NCBI RefSeq assembly: GCF_016584665.1
Contig: NZ_BBJB01000090.1
Coordinates: 1-64,000, forward strand
Source of the DNA: Pseudanabaena sp. lw0831
Lineage (GTDB): Bacteria > Cyanobacteriota > Cyanobacteriia > Pseudanabaenales > Pseudanabaenaceae
Direction of reading: 5' to 3'
DNA: 64,000 nt
Below are positions 24,603 through 32,405 of the stretch, piece after piece. Within the stretch, counting starts at the first letter, position 1. Each line of letters opens with the position of its first letter. Both the position numbers and the translations under genes were made by a program. The notes below the pieces were generated by a model. The model was not told the origin of the DNA, ran no database searches, and saw nothing but the letters and a program-made list of their open reading frames with translations.

Positions 24603-25704
24603 GCAACAACTGATTACCGAACTACAAACTAAGGGTTTGCAACTAGTCGATCGCCAAAATGATCGCGAAAGCGATCGCCAGATGGGAGCGAATGGTCGCA
24701 AAGGTGGTGCTGGCCCGTCAGATCACAAGGCGATCTCGATTGATGGTACGACGGTGATGGTTCCAGTTTTCAACAGTTCGGCAGCAAGCTCTCCTTACAC
24801 TGTGGAAATCAATGCCGAAACTAATGAGATGATCTTGGAATCGGGCAAAACTGCGATCGCGCCCATTTCTTTTCCGAAATCACCTAGTTTCTATAACCTC
24901 ACCACCAGCGATGGGATTCCCTATTGGAAAATCGCCCTCTTACATAGCCATGATGTACTAGCTACAACGGTTTTGCAAACCTGTATGCGCTATAACAATA
25001 CCGATACTTCCTGCCAATTCTGTGCGATCGGGCAATCTCTTGAAGCAGGGCGTACCATATCTCGGAAAACTCCTGCTCAACTCGCGGAAGTTGCGGAAGC
25101 TGCTGTGCGGCTGGATGGTGTCAAAAATATGGTGATGACCACAGGCACACCAAATACTAGCGATCGCGGTGCTGCTTATTTAACGGAATGCGCAAAAGCG
25201 ATTAAGGCAAAAGTGGTTATTCCGATTCAAGCCCAATGCGAACCTCCCGATGATTTCATCTGGTTTGAACGCATGAAAGCCGCTGGTATTGATACGTTAG
25301 GAATGCATCTGGAAGCTGCTGACCCAAAAGTTCGCGCCAAAATCATGGCTGGAAAAGCTAGCGTTCCTCTTGAATATTATTTTGAAGCTTTCGAGGCTGC
25401 TATGAAAGTATTTGGCTGGGGACAGGTCAGCACCTATCTCTTAGCTGGTCTAGGCGATAGTTTAGAAACTCTGGTGGAAACCTGCGATCGCCTAATTAAC
25501 ATCGGCGTTTATCCCTTTGTAGTTCCCTTTGTCCCAATTAGTGGCACACCCTTAGCTAATCATCCTGCACCAACAACCGAATTTATGTTTGCTGTTTACG
25601 AGCAGGTAGGTGCATTGCTAAGGCGATCGCATATGTCCTCTGCGGACATCAAAGCAGGATGCGCGAAATGTGGCGCTTGTTCAGCACTTTCTCTTTTTGA
25701 ATAA
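24595..25704 (+). CDS. MSMEG_0568-family radical SAM protein
   Basis: 369-aa protein, start chosen at ATG 24595 because it overlaps the nitrilase stop by 8 nt; an in-frame ATG at 24538 lies deep inside that gene. Radical SAM features: an N-terminal cysteine cluster [14 protein letters not shown], spaced C-x9-C-x2-C rather than the common C-x3-C-x2-C, and a TIM-barrel-like middle ([27 protein letters not shown]). A C-terminal CAKCGAC motif could bind a second iron-sulfur cluster. This is a standard member of the Nit1 cluster. The reaction is unknown. Confidence 0.92.
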   Translation: MNKQQLITELQTKGLQLVDRQNDRESDRQMGANGRKGGAGPSDHKAISIDGTTVMVPVFNSSAASSPYTVEINAETNEMILESGKTAIAPISFPKSPSFYNLTTSDGIPYWKIALLHSHDVLATTVLQTCMRYNNTDTSCQFCAIGQSLEAGRTISRKTPAQLAEVAEAAVRLDGVKNMVMTTGTPNTSDRGAAYLTECAKAIKAKVVIPIQAQCEPPDDFIWFERMKAAGIDTLGMHLEAADPKVRAKIMAGKASVPLEYYFEAFEAAMKVFGWGQVSTYLLAGLGDSLETLVETCDRLINIGVYPFVVPFVPISGTPLANHPAPTTEFMFAVYEQVGALLRRSHMSSADIKAGCAKCGACSALSLFE

Positions 25705-25950
25705 GAATAAGCCCCTTGCCCCTCTCCCAGAGGGCTACTGTATACACAAGTCTTAAAAACCCCCTTTAATTCCCCCTTGCAAAGGGGGAAGACTAGAAAT
25801 CTTGTTCCCTCCCCTTGCAAAGGGGAGGGCTAGGGAGGGGTTATAGCTCCCGCAGGAGAAGGGGAACGAGAATTTAACTCACTCCCCTTCTCCTGCGGGA
25901 GAAGGGTTTGGGGGGATGAGGGCAGAATATTAAATTTAGGGATAATTATC
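25705..25950. repeat. Intergenic repeats with 19-bp perfect hairpin inside the nitrilase operon
   Basis: A G/C-tract-rich spacer interrupts the otherwise tight cluster. It holds a CCCCCTTGCAAAGGGGG palindrome, a CCCCTTGCAAAGGGG palindrome and a perfect 19-bp hairpin (arms 25847-25865 and 25883-25901, core CTCCCGCAGGAGAAGG). These are common cyanobacterial repeat styles. They could terminate or process the operon mRNA between the radical SAM and acetyltransferase genes. Confidence 0.65.
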
Positions 25951-26457
25951 ATGACTTCCGATTACATCTTCAAACTCGCATCTACACCACAAGAAATCGA
26001 CGCATACTTTGAACTTCGCAAAGCAATCTTTGTCGAAGAACAATATGTATTTGAAGAGAATGATGTTGATGATATCGATGCGATCGCCTATCCGATTGTT
26101 GCCATTAACCCTGAGAATAATCAAGTTGTGGGCGTTGTCCGCATCTATGAAACCGAAAAAGGCATCTGGTATGGTGGCAGACTAGGTACTCACAAAGATT
26201 ATCGACGGGGTTGGCAAATTGGCAAAGGCCTAATTTACAAAGCAGTGACTACTGCGAACACATGGGGCTGCGATCGCTTTTCCGCCACAGTCCAAATTCA
26301 GAATGTGCGCTTCTTCCAACGTCTACATTGGGAATCGCTTGAGGAAATGACGATCTGCGATCGCCCTCATCACTTTATGGAAGCTGACCTTAACTTCTAT
26401 CCTCCAAGCGATGAAATCCGTCCTGCATTTCCATCCCAAATCCGTGAGGCTTCATAG
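25951..26457 (+). CDS. MSMEG_0567/Sll0786-family N-acetyltransferase
   Basis: 168-aa GNAT-fold protein. AYFELRKAIFVEEQ is the typical GNAT opening, VVGVVRIYETEKGIWYGGRLG the central beta pair, and RRGWQIGKGLIYKAV the acetyl-CoA pyrophosphate-binding loop (Q/R-x-x-G-x-G/A). It matches the nitrogen-starvation acetyltransferase of the Nit1 cluster (Sll0786). The acceptor is unknown. The next gene begins at the base after its stop codon, so they are co-translated; in some species the two are fused. Confidence 0.92.
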   Translation: MTSDYIFKLASTPQEIDAYFELRKAIFVEEQYVFEENDVDDIDAIAYPIVAINPENNQVVGVVRIYETEKGIWYGGRLGTHKDYRRGWQIGKGLIYKAVTTANTWGCDRFSATVQIQNVRFFQRLHWESLEEMTICDRPHHFMEADLNFYPPSDEIRPAFPSQIREAS

Positions 26458-27441
26458 ATGCTAGCGGAACTCGCTGCTAAACTCAGGCAATCTATGGGTA
26501 TCTTGCATAAACAGGATATTCAGATTACGGCAAGAGGTTTAGGTGAGCAATGGAATGAAGCAATTCTATTAGGCGATGACTGTGCGGCGATTCCAGATCG
26601 TGATGGCTATTTGTTACTGGCTGCCGAGGGCATGTTACCGCAATTAATCGAGACCGATCCTTGGTTTGCGGGTTGGTGTGCTGTGATGGTCAATGTCAGT
26701 GACATTTACTCAATGGGGGGTGAGCCGATCGCCGTTGTTGATACTCTGTGGAGTCAATCGACCGACTCTATTTCAGAATTATTAGCAGGAATGAAAGCGG
26801 CAGCTATTGCCTATCAAGTACCAATTGTCGGCGGCCATACTAATTGCCGTAGTCCCTATAATGCTTTGTCAGTAGCGATTCTGGGACGTGCTCAGAAGTT
26901 ACTCACCAGTTTTAACGCCCAGCCTGATGATGTCTTGTTAGCTGCGATCGATATGCGCGGTCAATTCCATCCTGACTATCCATTTTGGAATGCGGCAACT
27001 AAAGCCGATCCGCAGCAACTACGCAAGAACCTCTCAATTTTGCCTTGTTTAGCCAAATCAGAATTATGTGACACCGCTAAAGATATCAGTATGGGCGGTA
27101 TTATCGGCACTTTGCTAATGCTCACAGAAACTTCTAATTGTGGTGCAATTCTGGAGCTTGATCAGATTCCTTGTCCTGAGAATGTGCCTTTTGAGCGTTG
27201 GCTGATTTCGTTCCCTAGCTATGGATTTTTATTGAGCGTGCGTCCTGAGAATGTAGAAGCAGTTCAATTCCTTTTTCATGCTCAAGATTTGGTTTGTGCT
27301 GTGGTCGGGGAGATTCAAGCTAATACTGAAGTGATCTTGCGATCGCAAGGTGAGTCAACTCTATTCTGGGACTTCTCTCAGCAATCTCTAACGGGGTTTA
27401 GCGATTCCTTTCAGGATGCGTCCCGCCGCAAAGACAAATAA
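26458..27441 (+). CDS. Sll0787-family AIR synthase-like protein
   Basis: 327-aa protein related to PurM/SelD-type ATP-binding enzymes (AIR synthase fold): LLGDDCAAIPDRDGYLLLA, WCAVMVNVSDIYSMGGEP, then KDISMGGIIGTLLML. It is the last standard gene of the Nit1 cluster (MSMEG_0567/sll0787). It is predicted to use ATP to phosphorylate or activate a cluster intermediate. The C-terminal residues (FQDASRRKDK) are encoded by a dispersed intergenic repeat (27401-27454), so this copy has a repeat-derived tail that homologues elsewhere should lack. Confidence 0.9.
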   Translation: MLAELAAKLRQSMGILHKQDIQITARGLGEQWNEAILLGDDCAAIPDRDGYLLLAAEGMLPQLIETDPWFAGWCAVMVNVSDIYSMGGEPIAVVDTLWSQSTDSISELLAGMKAAAIAYQVPIVGGHTNCRSPYNALSVAILGRAQKLLTSFNAQPDDVLLAAIDMRGQFHPDYPFWNAATKADPQQLRKNLSILPCLAKSELCDTAKDISMGGIIGTLLMLTETSNCGAILELDQIPCPENVPFERWLISFPSYGFLLSVRPENVEAVQFLFHAQDLVCAVVGEIQANTEVILRSQGESTLFWDFSQQSLTGFSDSFQDASRRKDK

Positions 27442-27454
27442 TTGTTAAGCGATC
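27401..27454 (+). repeat. Dispersed repeat C, copy 1 (inside gene end)
   Basis: GCGATTCCTTTCAGGATGCG followed by core CCGCCGCAAAGACAAATAAT and TTGTTAAGCGATC. Other copies at 28846-28930, 29850-29929, 37028-37112 (reverse) and 56215-56268 (reverse). It supplies the stop codon of the AIR synthase-like gene. Confidence 0.85.
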
Positions 27455-27470
27455 ACTAAACCCCCACTTT

Positions 27471-27550
27471 TTTCTGTATAACACCCCAAATTGGGTGTGT
27501 TATACGGAAAAATTCTGGATAGTACGCCAAATAGTTGTATTATCCAGAAT
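27471..27550. repeat. Two successive hairpins after the nitrilase cluster
   Basis: First: TTCTGTATAACACCC paired with GGGTGTGTTATACGGAA (27472-27508). Second: ATTCTGGATA paired with TATCCAGAAT (27512-27521, 27541-27550). TTTTCTGTAT recurs on both sides. Likely the operon terminator or a small insertion. Confidence 0.55.
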
Positions 27551-27613
27551 TTTTCTGTATGGTTAACTAATCAAGGTGATTTAGCAGGATTTTTCAGTAT
27601 AATTAGGAAGCTT

Positions 27614-28672
27614 ATGGCAGCAGTGGCACCGACCCATAGCATTACGGATGGTCAATTGCACAGAAGAGTGCGCGGACTGGACGCAATCCGTTTCTTTCTC
27701 GCTTTATGGGTTGTTTTTGGTCATCTCGGTTTCGTACCGCTGGAGCTAGATAAAAGCAACATTGTGGGGAAGATAATTGCTGGTATCTACGGCAACTCCT
27801 TCTCTGGCCCCACCGCAGTCATTGTATTTTTCGTTGTTTCAGGATTTTGTATTCATTATCCATTTCGGCACAACAAGCGGTTGTTTTTAATTCCGTATTT
27901 TTCTCGGCGACACCTGAGAATTTGGATACCAATCATCATTGCAGTTCTTGCTGGAAATCCACTCGGTGTCAAACTCACCTTGTTGCAAGACTCGATCTTA
28001 TGGAGCTTACTGGCTGAGGAAATTTACTACCTAATTTATCCCAGCTTATTATTTTTGAGAAGGAGAATTGGATGGCAAAAAATTCTCTTTGCTGCCTATA
28101 TTAGTGCTGTTTTAGTCATCTTGTCCAATCCAACGGCAGGTAATTATCCATCATATGGCCCATACCTAAATTGGCTATTGGGATTACCTTGCTGGTTGTT
28201 GGGTTGTTGTTTGGCAGAGAAAACAGATTACCTCTACGCTTCTGCTACGAATATCAATGTCCATATCTGGCGTTGGCGCTTTGCCGCTTGGCTTTTAAGT
28301 TTGATTTGCAGTGCGTTAAGGTTTCACTCGCCCATCAAATATCCTTGGACTCTTACTGTCTTTGCTATTTTTGCTTTCTTTTGGTTGGGGAAAGAGATTT
28401 TGCATTACCAAAACCATATTCCTTGGCCCATATTTGAGAATGCTGGGAAAGGTAGTTATTCTATTTATCTTGTTCATGTGCTTGGTCCTGCTCTTTACAA
28501 ATTTTTGTCACTTCCAACATTTACTCCAGTAATGCACTGGTTTGTTAATATTGTATTTACTTTTTTCCTTTGCTACATTTTTTACTTATTGGTAGAAAAG
28601 CCTTCTCACTCTCTGGCAAGGAAAGTAGCAGAAAAGCTTTCTCACAAAACAACTGTGCCACAAGCAGGGTAA
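27614..28672 (+). CDS. Acyltransferase 3 family membrane protein (OafA/YrhL-like)
   Basis: 352-aa integral membrane protein from ATG 27614, preceded by AGGAAG; a longer reading frame from 27491 runs through the hairpins and is not used. LDAIRFFLALWVVFGHLGF is the family opening with its conserved His, and FFVVSGFCIHYPF and SRRHLRIWIP follow. About ten hydrophobic helices are visible, and the end is FLLCY..YLLVEKPSHSLARK-like. Such proteins transfer acyl groups to cell-surface glycans or lipids. It is not a usual nitrilase-cluster member. It is bracketed by repeat C copies 1 and 2. Confidence 0.85.
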   Translation: MAAVAPTHSITDGQLHRRVRGLDAIRFFLALWVVFGHLGFVPLELDKSNIVGKIIAGIYGNSFSGPTAVIVFFVVSGFCIHYPFRHNKRLFLIPYFSRRHLRIWIPIIIAVLAGNPLGVKLTLLQDSILWSLLAEEIYYLIYPSLLFLRRRIGWQKILFAAYISAVLVILSNPTAGNYPSYGPYLNWLLGLPCWLLGCCLAEKTDYLYASATNINVHIWRWRFAAWLLSLICSALRFHSPIKYPWTLTVFAIFAFFWLGKEILHYQNHIPWPIFENAGKGSYSIYLVHVLGPALYKFLSLPTFTPVMHWFVNIVFTFFLCYIFYLLVEKPSHSLARKVAEKLSHKTTVPQAG

Positions 28673-28845
28673 GTTAAAAGGCTTACAGAAAACATTATTA
28701 CGTCAAATAGCAAGGGAACAGAGGTGTACGCTATCGGTTATGATACAAACATTATCGCCGTCCGATGAAGCGCAAACCGTTACGCAAAAACGATACCCCC
28801 GTTAAGATTGACTGTTTCTAGCCGAGATTGGGCAAGCAAAGATAC

Positions 28846-28930
28846 TCAACTTCGCTGTTGAGTTCGGAGAAGTTAATTGCGATTCCTTTCTGGATGCATC
28901 CTGCCGCAAAGACAAATAATTATTAAGCGA
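28846..28930 (+). repeat. Dispersed repeat C, copy 2
   Basis: Longer form. An upstream part with GTTGAGTTCGGAGAAGTTAA is shared with copy 3, then GCGATTCC and the core with changes (CTGCCGCAAAGACAAATAAT). It lies in the 28673-29141 gene-free stretch, where nothing else coding is visible. Confidence 0.8.
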
Positions 28931-29141
28931 TTATCATGTAATAAATCTCTGGAGCAGATAAAAAGCTACGATTTTGGTCAAGCTAAAGATATCCAATTCA
29001 GCAGAGGGAAGAGAGCTTAACGAGCTTCTATACTTATGTATTTCGACTTTCTTATTTCTAAGCGTTCAGTATCCTTGCAAACAAGAAAAACCTCAAATTT
29101 ACAAGCATGGAAACAATATCTAAACCCTTGAAGGACTACTT

Positions 29142-29804
29142 ATGACTGTTAATTCTCAATTAACTGAAAAAGGTTTAGGCGCTAAAATTGCAGAAAAGTA
29201 TAGATTGCAGGGGTTTGAAGTTGTAATCAAGCCTTCTAAATCCTTGATTCCCTTTGACTTAGGAAATTATCATCCAGATCTTATTGCTAGAAAGTCATCA
29301 GATGAAGGCTACATAATCGAACTCAAAAATTCAACTTCTAGAATCTCAGTTGATCGCTATCGAGAAATTGCGGAAATAGTTGCTCAGCATCATGGTTGGC
29401 GATTTTTACTGATAACTGGGGATGATATTTCTCTAGAGGATGCGAAAGGCAATGACGAATTATTGACTTGGGAACAAATGTTACAACGAAAAGAACAGGC
29501 TCAAAGATTTTTAGCGATCGGCGAAGTGGAAGTAGCATTTTTGTACCTATGGGGAATTTTAGAAGCTGCCATACGTCAACAAGCTAAGCAAGTTGCAATT
29601 CCGATAGAACGATTTCCTGCAAACTCATTAATTAATCATCTATATTCTCAAGGCGAACTTTCGATGGAGCAGTTTGATCAAGCAAGGGGAATTCAAACTG
29701 TTCGCGATCGCATTGCCCATGGCTATCAGTCTTCCGATTTGACAGAACCAACAAAGCAACTTCTAGAGCTTATAACTGAATTAATCACAATGTGGAAACT
29801 ATAA
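29142..29804 (+). CDS. PD-(D/E)XK nuclease-like domain fused to HEPN-like domain
   Basis: 220-aa protein. N-terminal half: a restriction-endonuclease-like motif D46 (HPDLIAR), then E60-L-K62 (YIIELKN), the classical D...ExK arrangement, followed by QHHGWRFLLITGDD. C-terminal half: helical, with R188-x4-H193 (RDRIAHG), the HEPN RNase-type signature. This resembles the AHJR-like REase plus HEPN proteins found in defence contexts. It stands alone, between directly repeated copies 2 and 3 of repeat C, so it may be a one-gene acquired cassette. DNA or RNA target unknown. Confidence 0.7.
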   Translation: MTVNSQLTEKGLGAKIAEKYRLQGFEVVIKPSKSLIPFDLGNYHPDLIARKSSDEGYIIELKNSTSRISVDRYREIAEIVAQHHGWRFLLITGDDISLEDAKGNDELLTWEQMLQRKEQAQRFLAIGEVEVAFLYLWGILEAAIRQQAKQVAIPIERFPANSLINHLYSQGELSMEQFDQARGIQTVRDRIAHGYQSSDLTEPTKQLLELITELITMWKL

Positions 29805-29849
29805 ATGTTATGACCACCACAAGATTAAGCAAGCAGCAATGGGCTAACT

Positions 29850-29929
29850 TAATTTTTGAGTTCGGAGAAGTTATTGAAAATTCCTTTTAGGATACGTCCC
29901 GCCGCAAAGACAAATAATTGTTAAGAGAT
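29850..29929 (+). repeat. Dispersed repeat C, copy 3
   Basis: Contains GAGTTCGGAGAAGTTA, ATTCCTTTTAGGATACGTC and the core CCGCCGCAAAGACAAATAAT. Direct orientation relative to copies 1 and 2. Confidence 0.8.
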
Positions 29930-30103
29930 CGGGGCATAACACAATAATTAAAGCTTTTTTAAGAATAACTTTGTTAAGCTTCGTTATTACTATGAGATCG
30001 CCCAGAAAAAACTGATATTGCTAGATTTATGCTGTTAGCTATTTGTTTGTCGGTTTAGTAGTCTTAATTCATCTTTACAAATACTCTCTTAGCGAGATTA
30101 ATT

Positions 30104-30778
30104 ATGGAACTTGGCTTATTGATTCTTGCCTACTTTATATGCTCGATACCAACAGGTTATCTGGTGGGTCAAAGTGCAGGTATTGACATTAGAGAACATG
30201 GTTCTGGTTCAACGGGAGCTGCAAATGTCTGGCGCACAATTGGCAAAGATAAAGGGCTTTTTGTGTTTGGGGTTGATTTAATCAAAGGCACAACAACTAT
30301 CTTATTAATACAATCTGTTAGTGAACTCAAAAACACTTCAAACTCATTGTTTTTCAACAGCTTCGAGACGAATATTCAGCCTCTAAATGAATGGTTTGTA
30401 GTATGCGCGGCATTACTAGTGATTTTGGGACATAGTTACTCATGTTGGATTAATTTTAAGGGAGGTAAATCTGTAGCTACAGGTTTGGGAATTCTATTGG
30501 CTATTAATTGGATCGTAGGATTAGGAGCATTTAGTCTTTGGTTGGCGACAGTCGCTATATGGCGAACGACATCGATTGGTTCTATATTGGCAGCGATCGC
30601 AGCTTCAAGTCTGATGCTTTGCACTCACTCACCCTTTGCCTATAAATTGATGGTTTGTGTCGGCTGTCTCCTCGTAATTTATCGACATCATAGCAACCTC
30701 GATCGCCTATGGCATGGTAAAGAGCTAAAAATCAACTTTTTTGAGAGCGATCGCCATGAAAGTATATCCACGGATTGA
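30104..30778 (+). CDS. plsY: Glycerol-3-phosphate acyltransferase PlsY
   Basis: 224-aa membrane enzyme that transfers an acyl group from acyl-phosphate to glycerol 3-phosphate, the first step of phospholipid synthesis in cyanobacteria. Conserved PlsY motifs are present: REHGSGSTGAANVWRTIGK (~31-49), GHSYSCWINFKGGKSVATG (~108-126) and YRHHSNLDRLWHG near the C-terminus, with the expected hydrophobic helices between. A longer non-conserved loop with NTSNSLFFNSFETN lies after helix 2. The last 23 nt overlap the next gene. It may be a second, accessory plsY, since cyanobacteria often carry more than one; this cannot be told from the window. Confidence 0.92.
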   Translation: MELGLLILAYFICSIPTGYLVGQSAGIDIREHGSGSTGAANVWRTIGKDKGLFVFGVDLIKGTTTILLIQSVSELKNTSNSLFFNSFETNIQPLNEWFVVCAALLVILGHSYSCWINFKGGKSVATGLGILLAINWIVGLGAFSLWLATVAIWRTTSIGSILAAIAASSLMLCTHSPFAYKLMVCVGCLLVIYRHHSNLDRLWHGKELKINFFESDRHESISTD

Positions 30779-31964
30779 GTTAGATATCACGATTAAGGAT
30801 TTAAGTGTAAGCCTGATTTCTTCCTTCGCAAGGTCTGAGAGAGCAAAAATAATTACGCAGATTCAATCCTATTGGCATACACCAAAAGAAGTTCTAGTTA
30901 CACTCTGCGTTAGAACTTCTTTTGATCTACTACTACAAGCATTATGCTTACCTGCTGGCTCTGAAATTATGATGAGCGCAGTGAACATAGCTCACATGGA
31001 AGAGATTGTCAAAAAGCATCATTGTATTCCTGTTCCCATAGATATTGACTTAGAGACACTAGCGCCCTCTTTAGAATTGCTCAAAAACTCTATTTCCCAT
31101 CAAAGCCGCATATTTGTTGTAGCGCATCTGTTTGGCGCGATCGCACCCCTCGATCCTTATGTAGAGATATGCAAAAGCCATAATATCTTACTTGTAGAAG
31201 ACTGCGCTCAAGCCTTCGATGGTCTGCGTTATCTTGGACATCCTCATGCTGATATCAGTCTTTTTAGTTTTGGTCCAATCAAATCCTGTACAGCTTTAGG
31301 GGGTTCTGTAACCATAGTTCAAGATCCAAATTTAGCCCAGAAAATGCGAGATGTCGAGCAAACCTATCTTGTCAAGACTGATTTTTGGTTCTTTAAAAGA
31401 TTACTCAAATATCTCTGTCTTAAAGTTCTTTCTACCCCTACGATCTTTGGGGTTCTTATCGCTTGTTTAAATTTACTAAAATTAGATGCAAATAATTTTA
31501 TTAGTATGCTAACCCGTGGTTTTGGGAAAGGAGACATCCAGACTCAATTGCGATATTGTCCTCCTAATGGAATGCTTAGGCTTTTGCTCCATAGACTAGA
31601 ACATCTTGATGCGACCTATTACGATCGCCGAAAGCAGGCAGCCATTGTCTTTTTTGATTTATTGAAGAAGCCAGACTATCACCTTGGAAATGGTGCAATA
31701 CTTCATTCGTACTGGGTAGTTCCTTTGATGACAGAAAATCCAGAGATGCTCATGCAGAAGTTGAGGAAGGCAGGATTTGACTCGACCACAGGAACAACTA
31801 GTTTGAAATCACTGGCAGAGGAATCATCATTTGCAACTAAGTTAATGCGTAGCGTACTTTACTTACCGATATATCCTACTGTCCCTTTGGAAGAAGTGAC
31901 TCGCCTTGCCCAATTAATCAATCTGACTACCTATAGCAATTTCCGATCAAACGAACCACAATAA
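30756..31964 (+). CDS. DegT/DnrJ/EryC1-family PLP-dependent aminotransferase-like protein
   Basis: 402-aa protein, ATG 30756 inside plsY. Fold-type I PLP enzyme of the DegT/StrS family: D149 in VEDCAQAF contacts the PLP ring, and K176 in FSFGPIKSCTALGG is the expected Schiff-base lysine, with the typical F-S-F-x-x-x-K pattern. The usual substrate of the family is a nucleotide ketosugar. An unusual hydrophobic middle (FKRLLKYLCLKVLSTPTIFGVLIACLN region, ~215-240) suggests membrane association. Overlap with plsY implies co-translation and a lipid or surface-glycan role, by inference. Confidence 0.8.
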   Translation: MKVYPRIELDITIKDLSVSLISSFARSERAKIITQIQSYWHTPKEVLVTLCVRTSFDLLLQALCLPAGSEIMMSAVNIAHMEEIVKKHHCIPVPIDIDLETLAPSLELLKNSISHQSRIFVVAHLFGAIAPLDPYVEICKSHNILLVEDCAQAFDGLRYLGHPHADISLFSFGPIKSCTALGGSVTIVQDPNLAQKMRDVEQTYLVKTDFWFFKRLLKYLCLKVLSTPTIFGVLIACLNLLKLDANNFISMLTRGFGKGDIQTQLRYCPPNGMLRLLLHRLEHLDATYYDRRKQAAIVFFDLLKKPDYHLGNGAILHSYWVVPLMTENPEMLMQKLRKAGFDSTTGTTSLKSLAEESSFATKLMRSVLYLPIYPTVPLEEVTRLAQLINLTTYSNFRSNEPQ

Positions 31965-32007
31965 ATCCCCTAAAAGTGTTGCTTTGCAACACTTTTAGGG
32001 GATTTAT
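31961..32007 (+). terminator. 22-bp perfect hairpin over the stop codon
   Basis: Arms 31961-31982 and 31986-32007, loop TTT (arm core CCCCTAAAAGTGTTGC). The aminotransferase stop codon lies in the left arm. A hairpin with the same AAAAGTGTTGC centre occurs at 53601-53641. Confidence 0.8.
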
Positions 32008-32045
32008 TGCTTCGTAGAAAGCTGTCCAACCATCTCAGTCCGAGA

Positions 32046-32180
32046 TTAGACCTCAAGCTTAAAGAACATTCGCTTCAAAGCTTGCTTTACCGAATTTTCT
32101 GTAATCCAAAACTCAATCCCAATTTGGACATTTGTTCGACCAAGAGCAACCAGTTCTGCAATTTGGAACTCGCGAGGCAT
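32046..32180 (-). pseudogene. LuxR-type HTH fragment
   Basis: The minus strand reads 44 codons that match the C-terminal LuxR/GerE DNA-binding helix-turn-helix: PREFQIAELVALGRTN, then WITENSVKQALKRMFFKLEV, then stop. The DNA-binding domain survives from just after its first conserved residues; the upstream sensor part is gone. It could still give a tiny protein, but there is no ribosome-binding site and the family normally needs an N-terminal domain, so a remnant is the better reading. Confidence 0.7.
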
Positions 32181-32185
32181 TAAGC

Positions 32186-32329
32186 GATCGCTAGTGTAGG
32201 TCTGAAAATTTGCAAGTAATCCTCAAGGATTATCAGCCCATATCCCTGCCAAGGTGCGTTGTTTTATCGAATATTTCACAAATGGATTCAAGCTTAATCC
32301 TTGGGCATCAGACTATGGCGTTAAGTAGT
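32186..32329 (+). pseudogene. LysR regulator remnant with two internal deletions
   Basis: Plus-strand sequence matches parts of the LysR genes at 41246-42208 and 46676-47641: GCGATCGCTAGTGTAGGT (as in 46949-46966), then a jump to the codons for LQVILKDYQPISLP, then a jump to the segment around KVRCFIEYF and the C-terminus. The second jump removes about 40 nt and lies between two CTGCC copies, as expected for a short-homology deletion. The result is out of frame and non-functional. Confidence 0.75.
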
Positions 32330-32405
32330 GCATCTAACGGCTTTGTCATGAAATTTAGTGTTAGGAGTATGCGATCAATCGCTTCTGCTCATGTGTGCCT
32401 TTTAG

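Noticed and set aside
27491-27613. N-terminal extension of the acyltransferase frame
   Set aside because: It passes through two hairpins; ATG 27614 has AGGAAG upstream and begins the family sequence.
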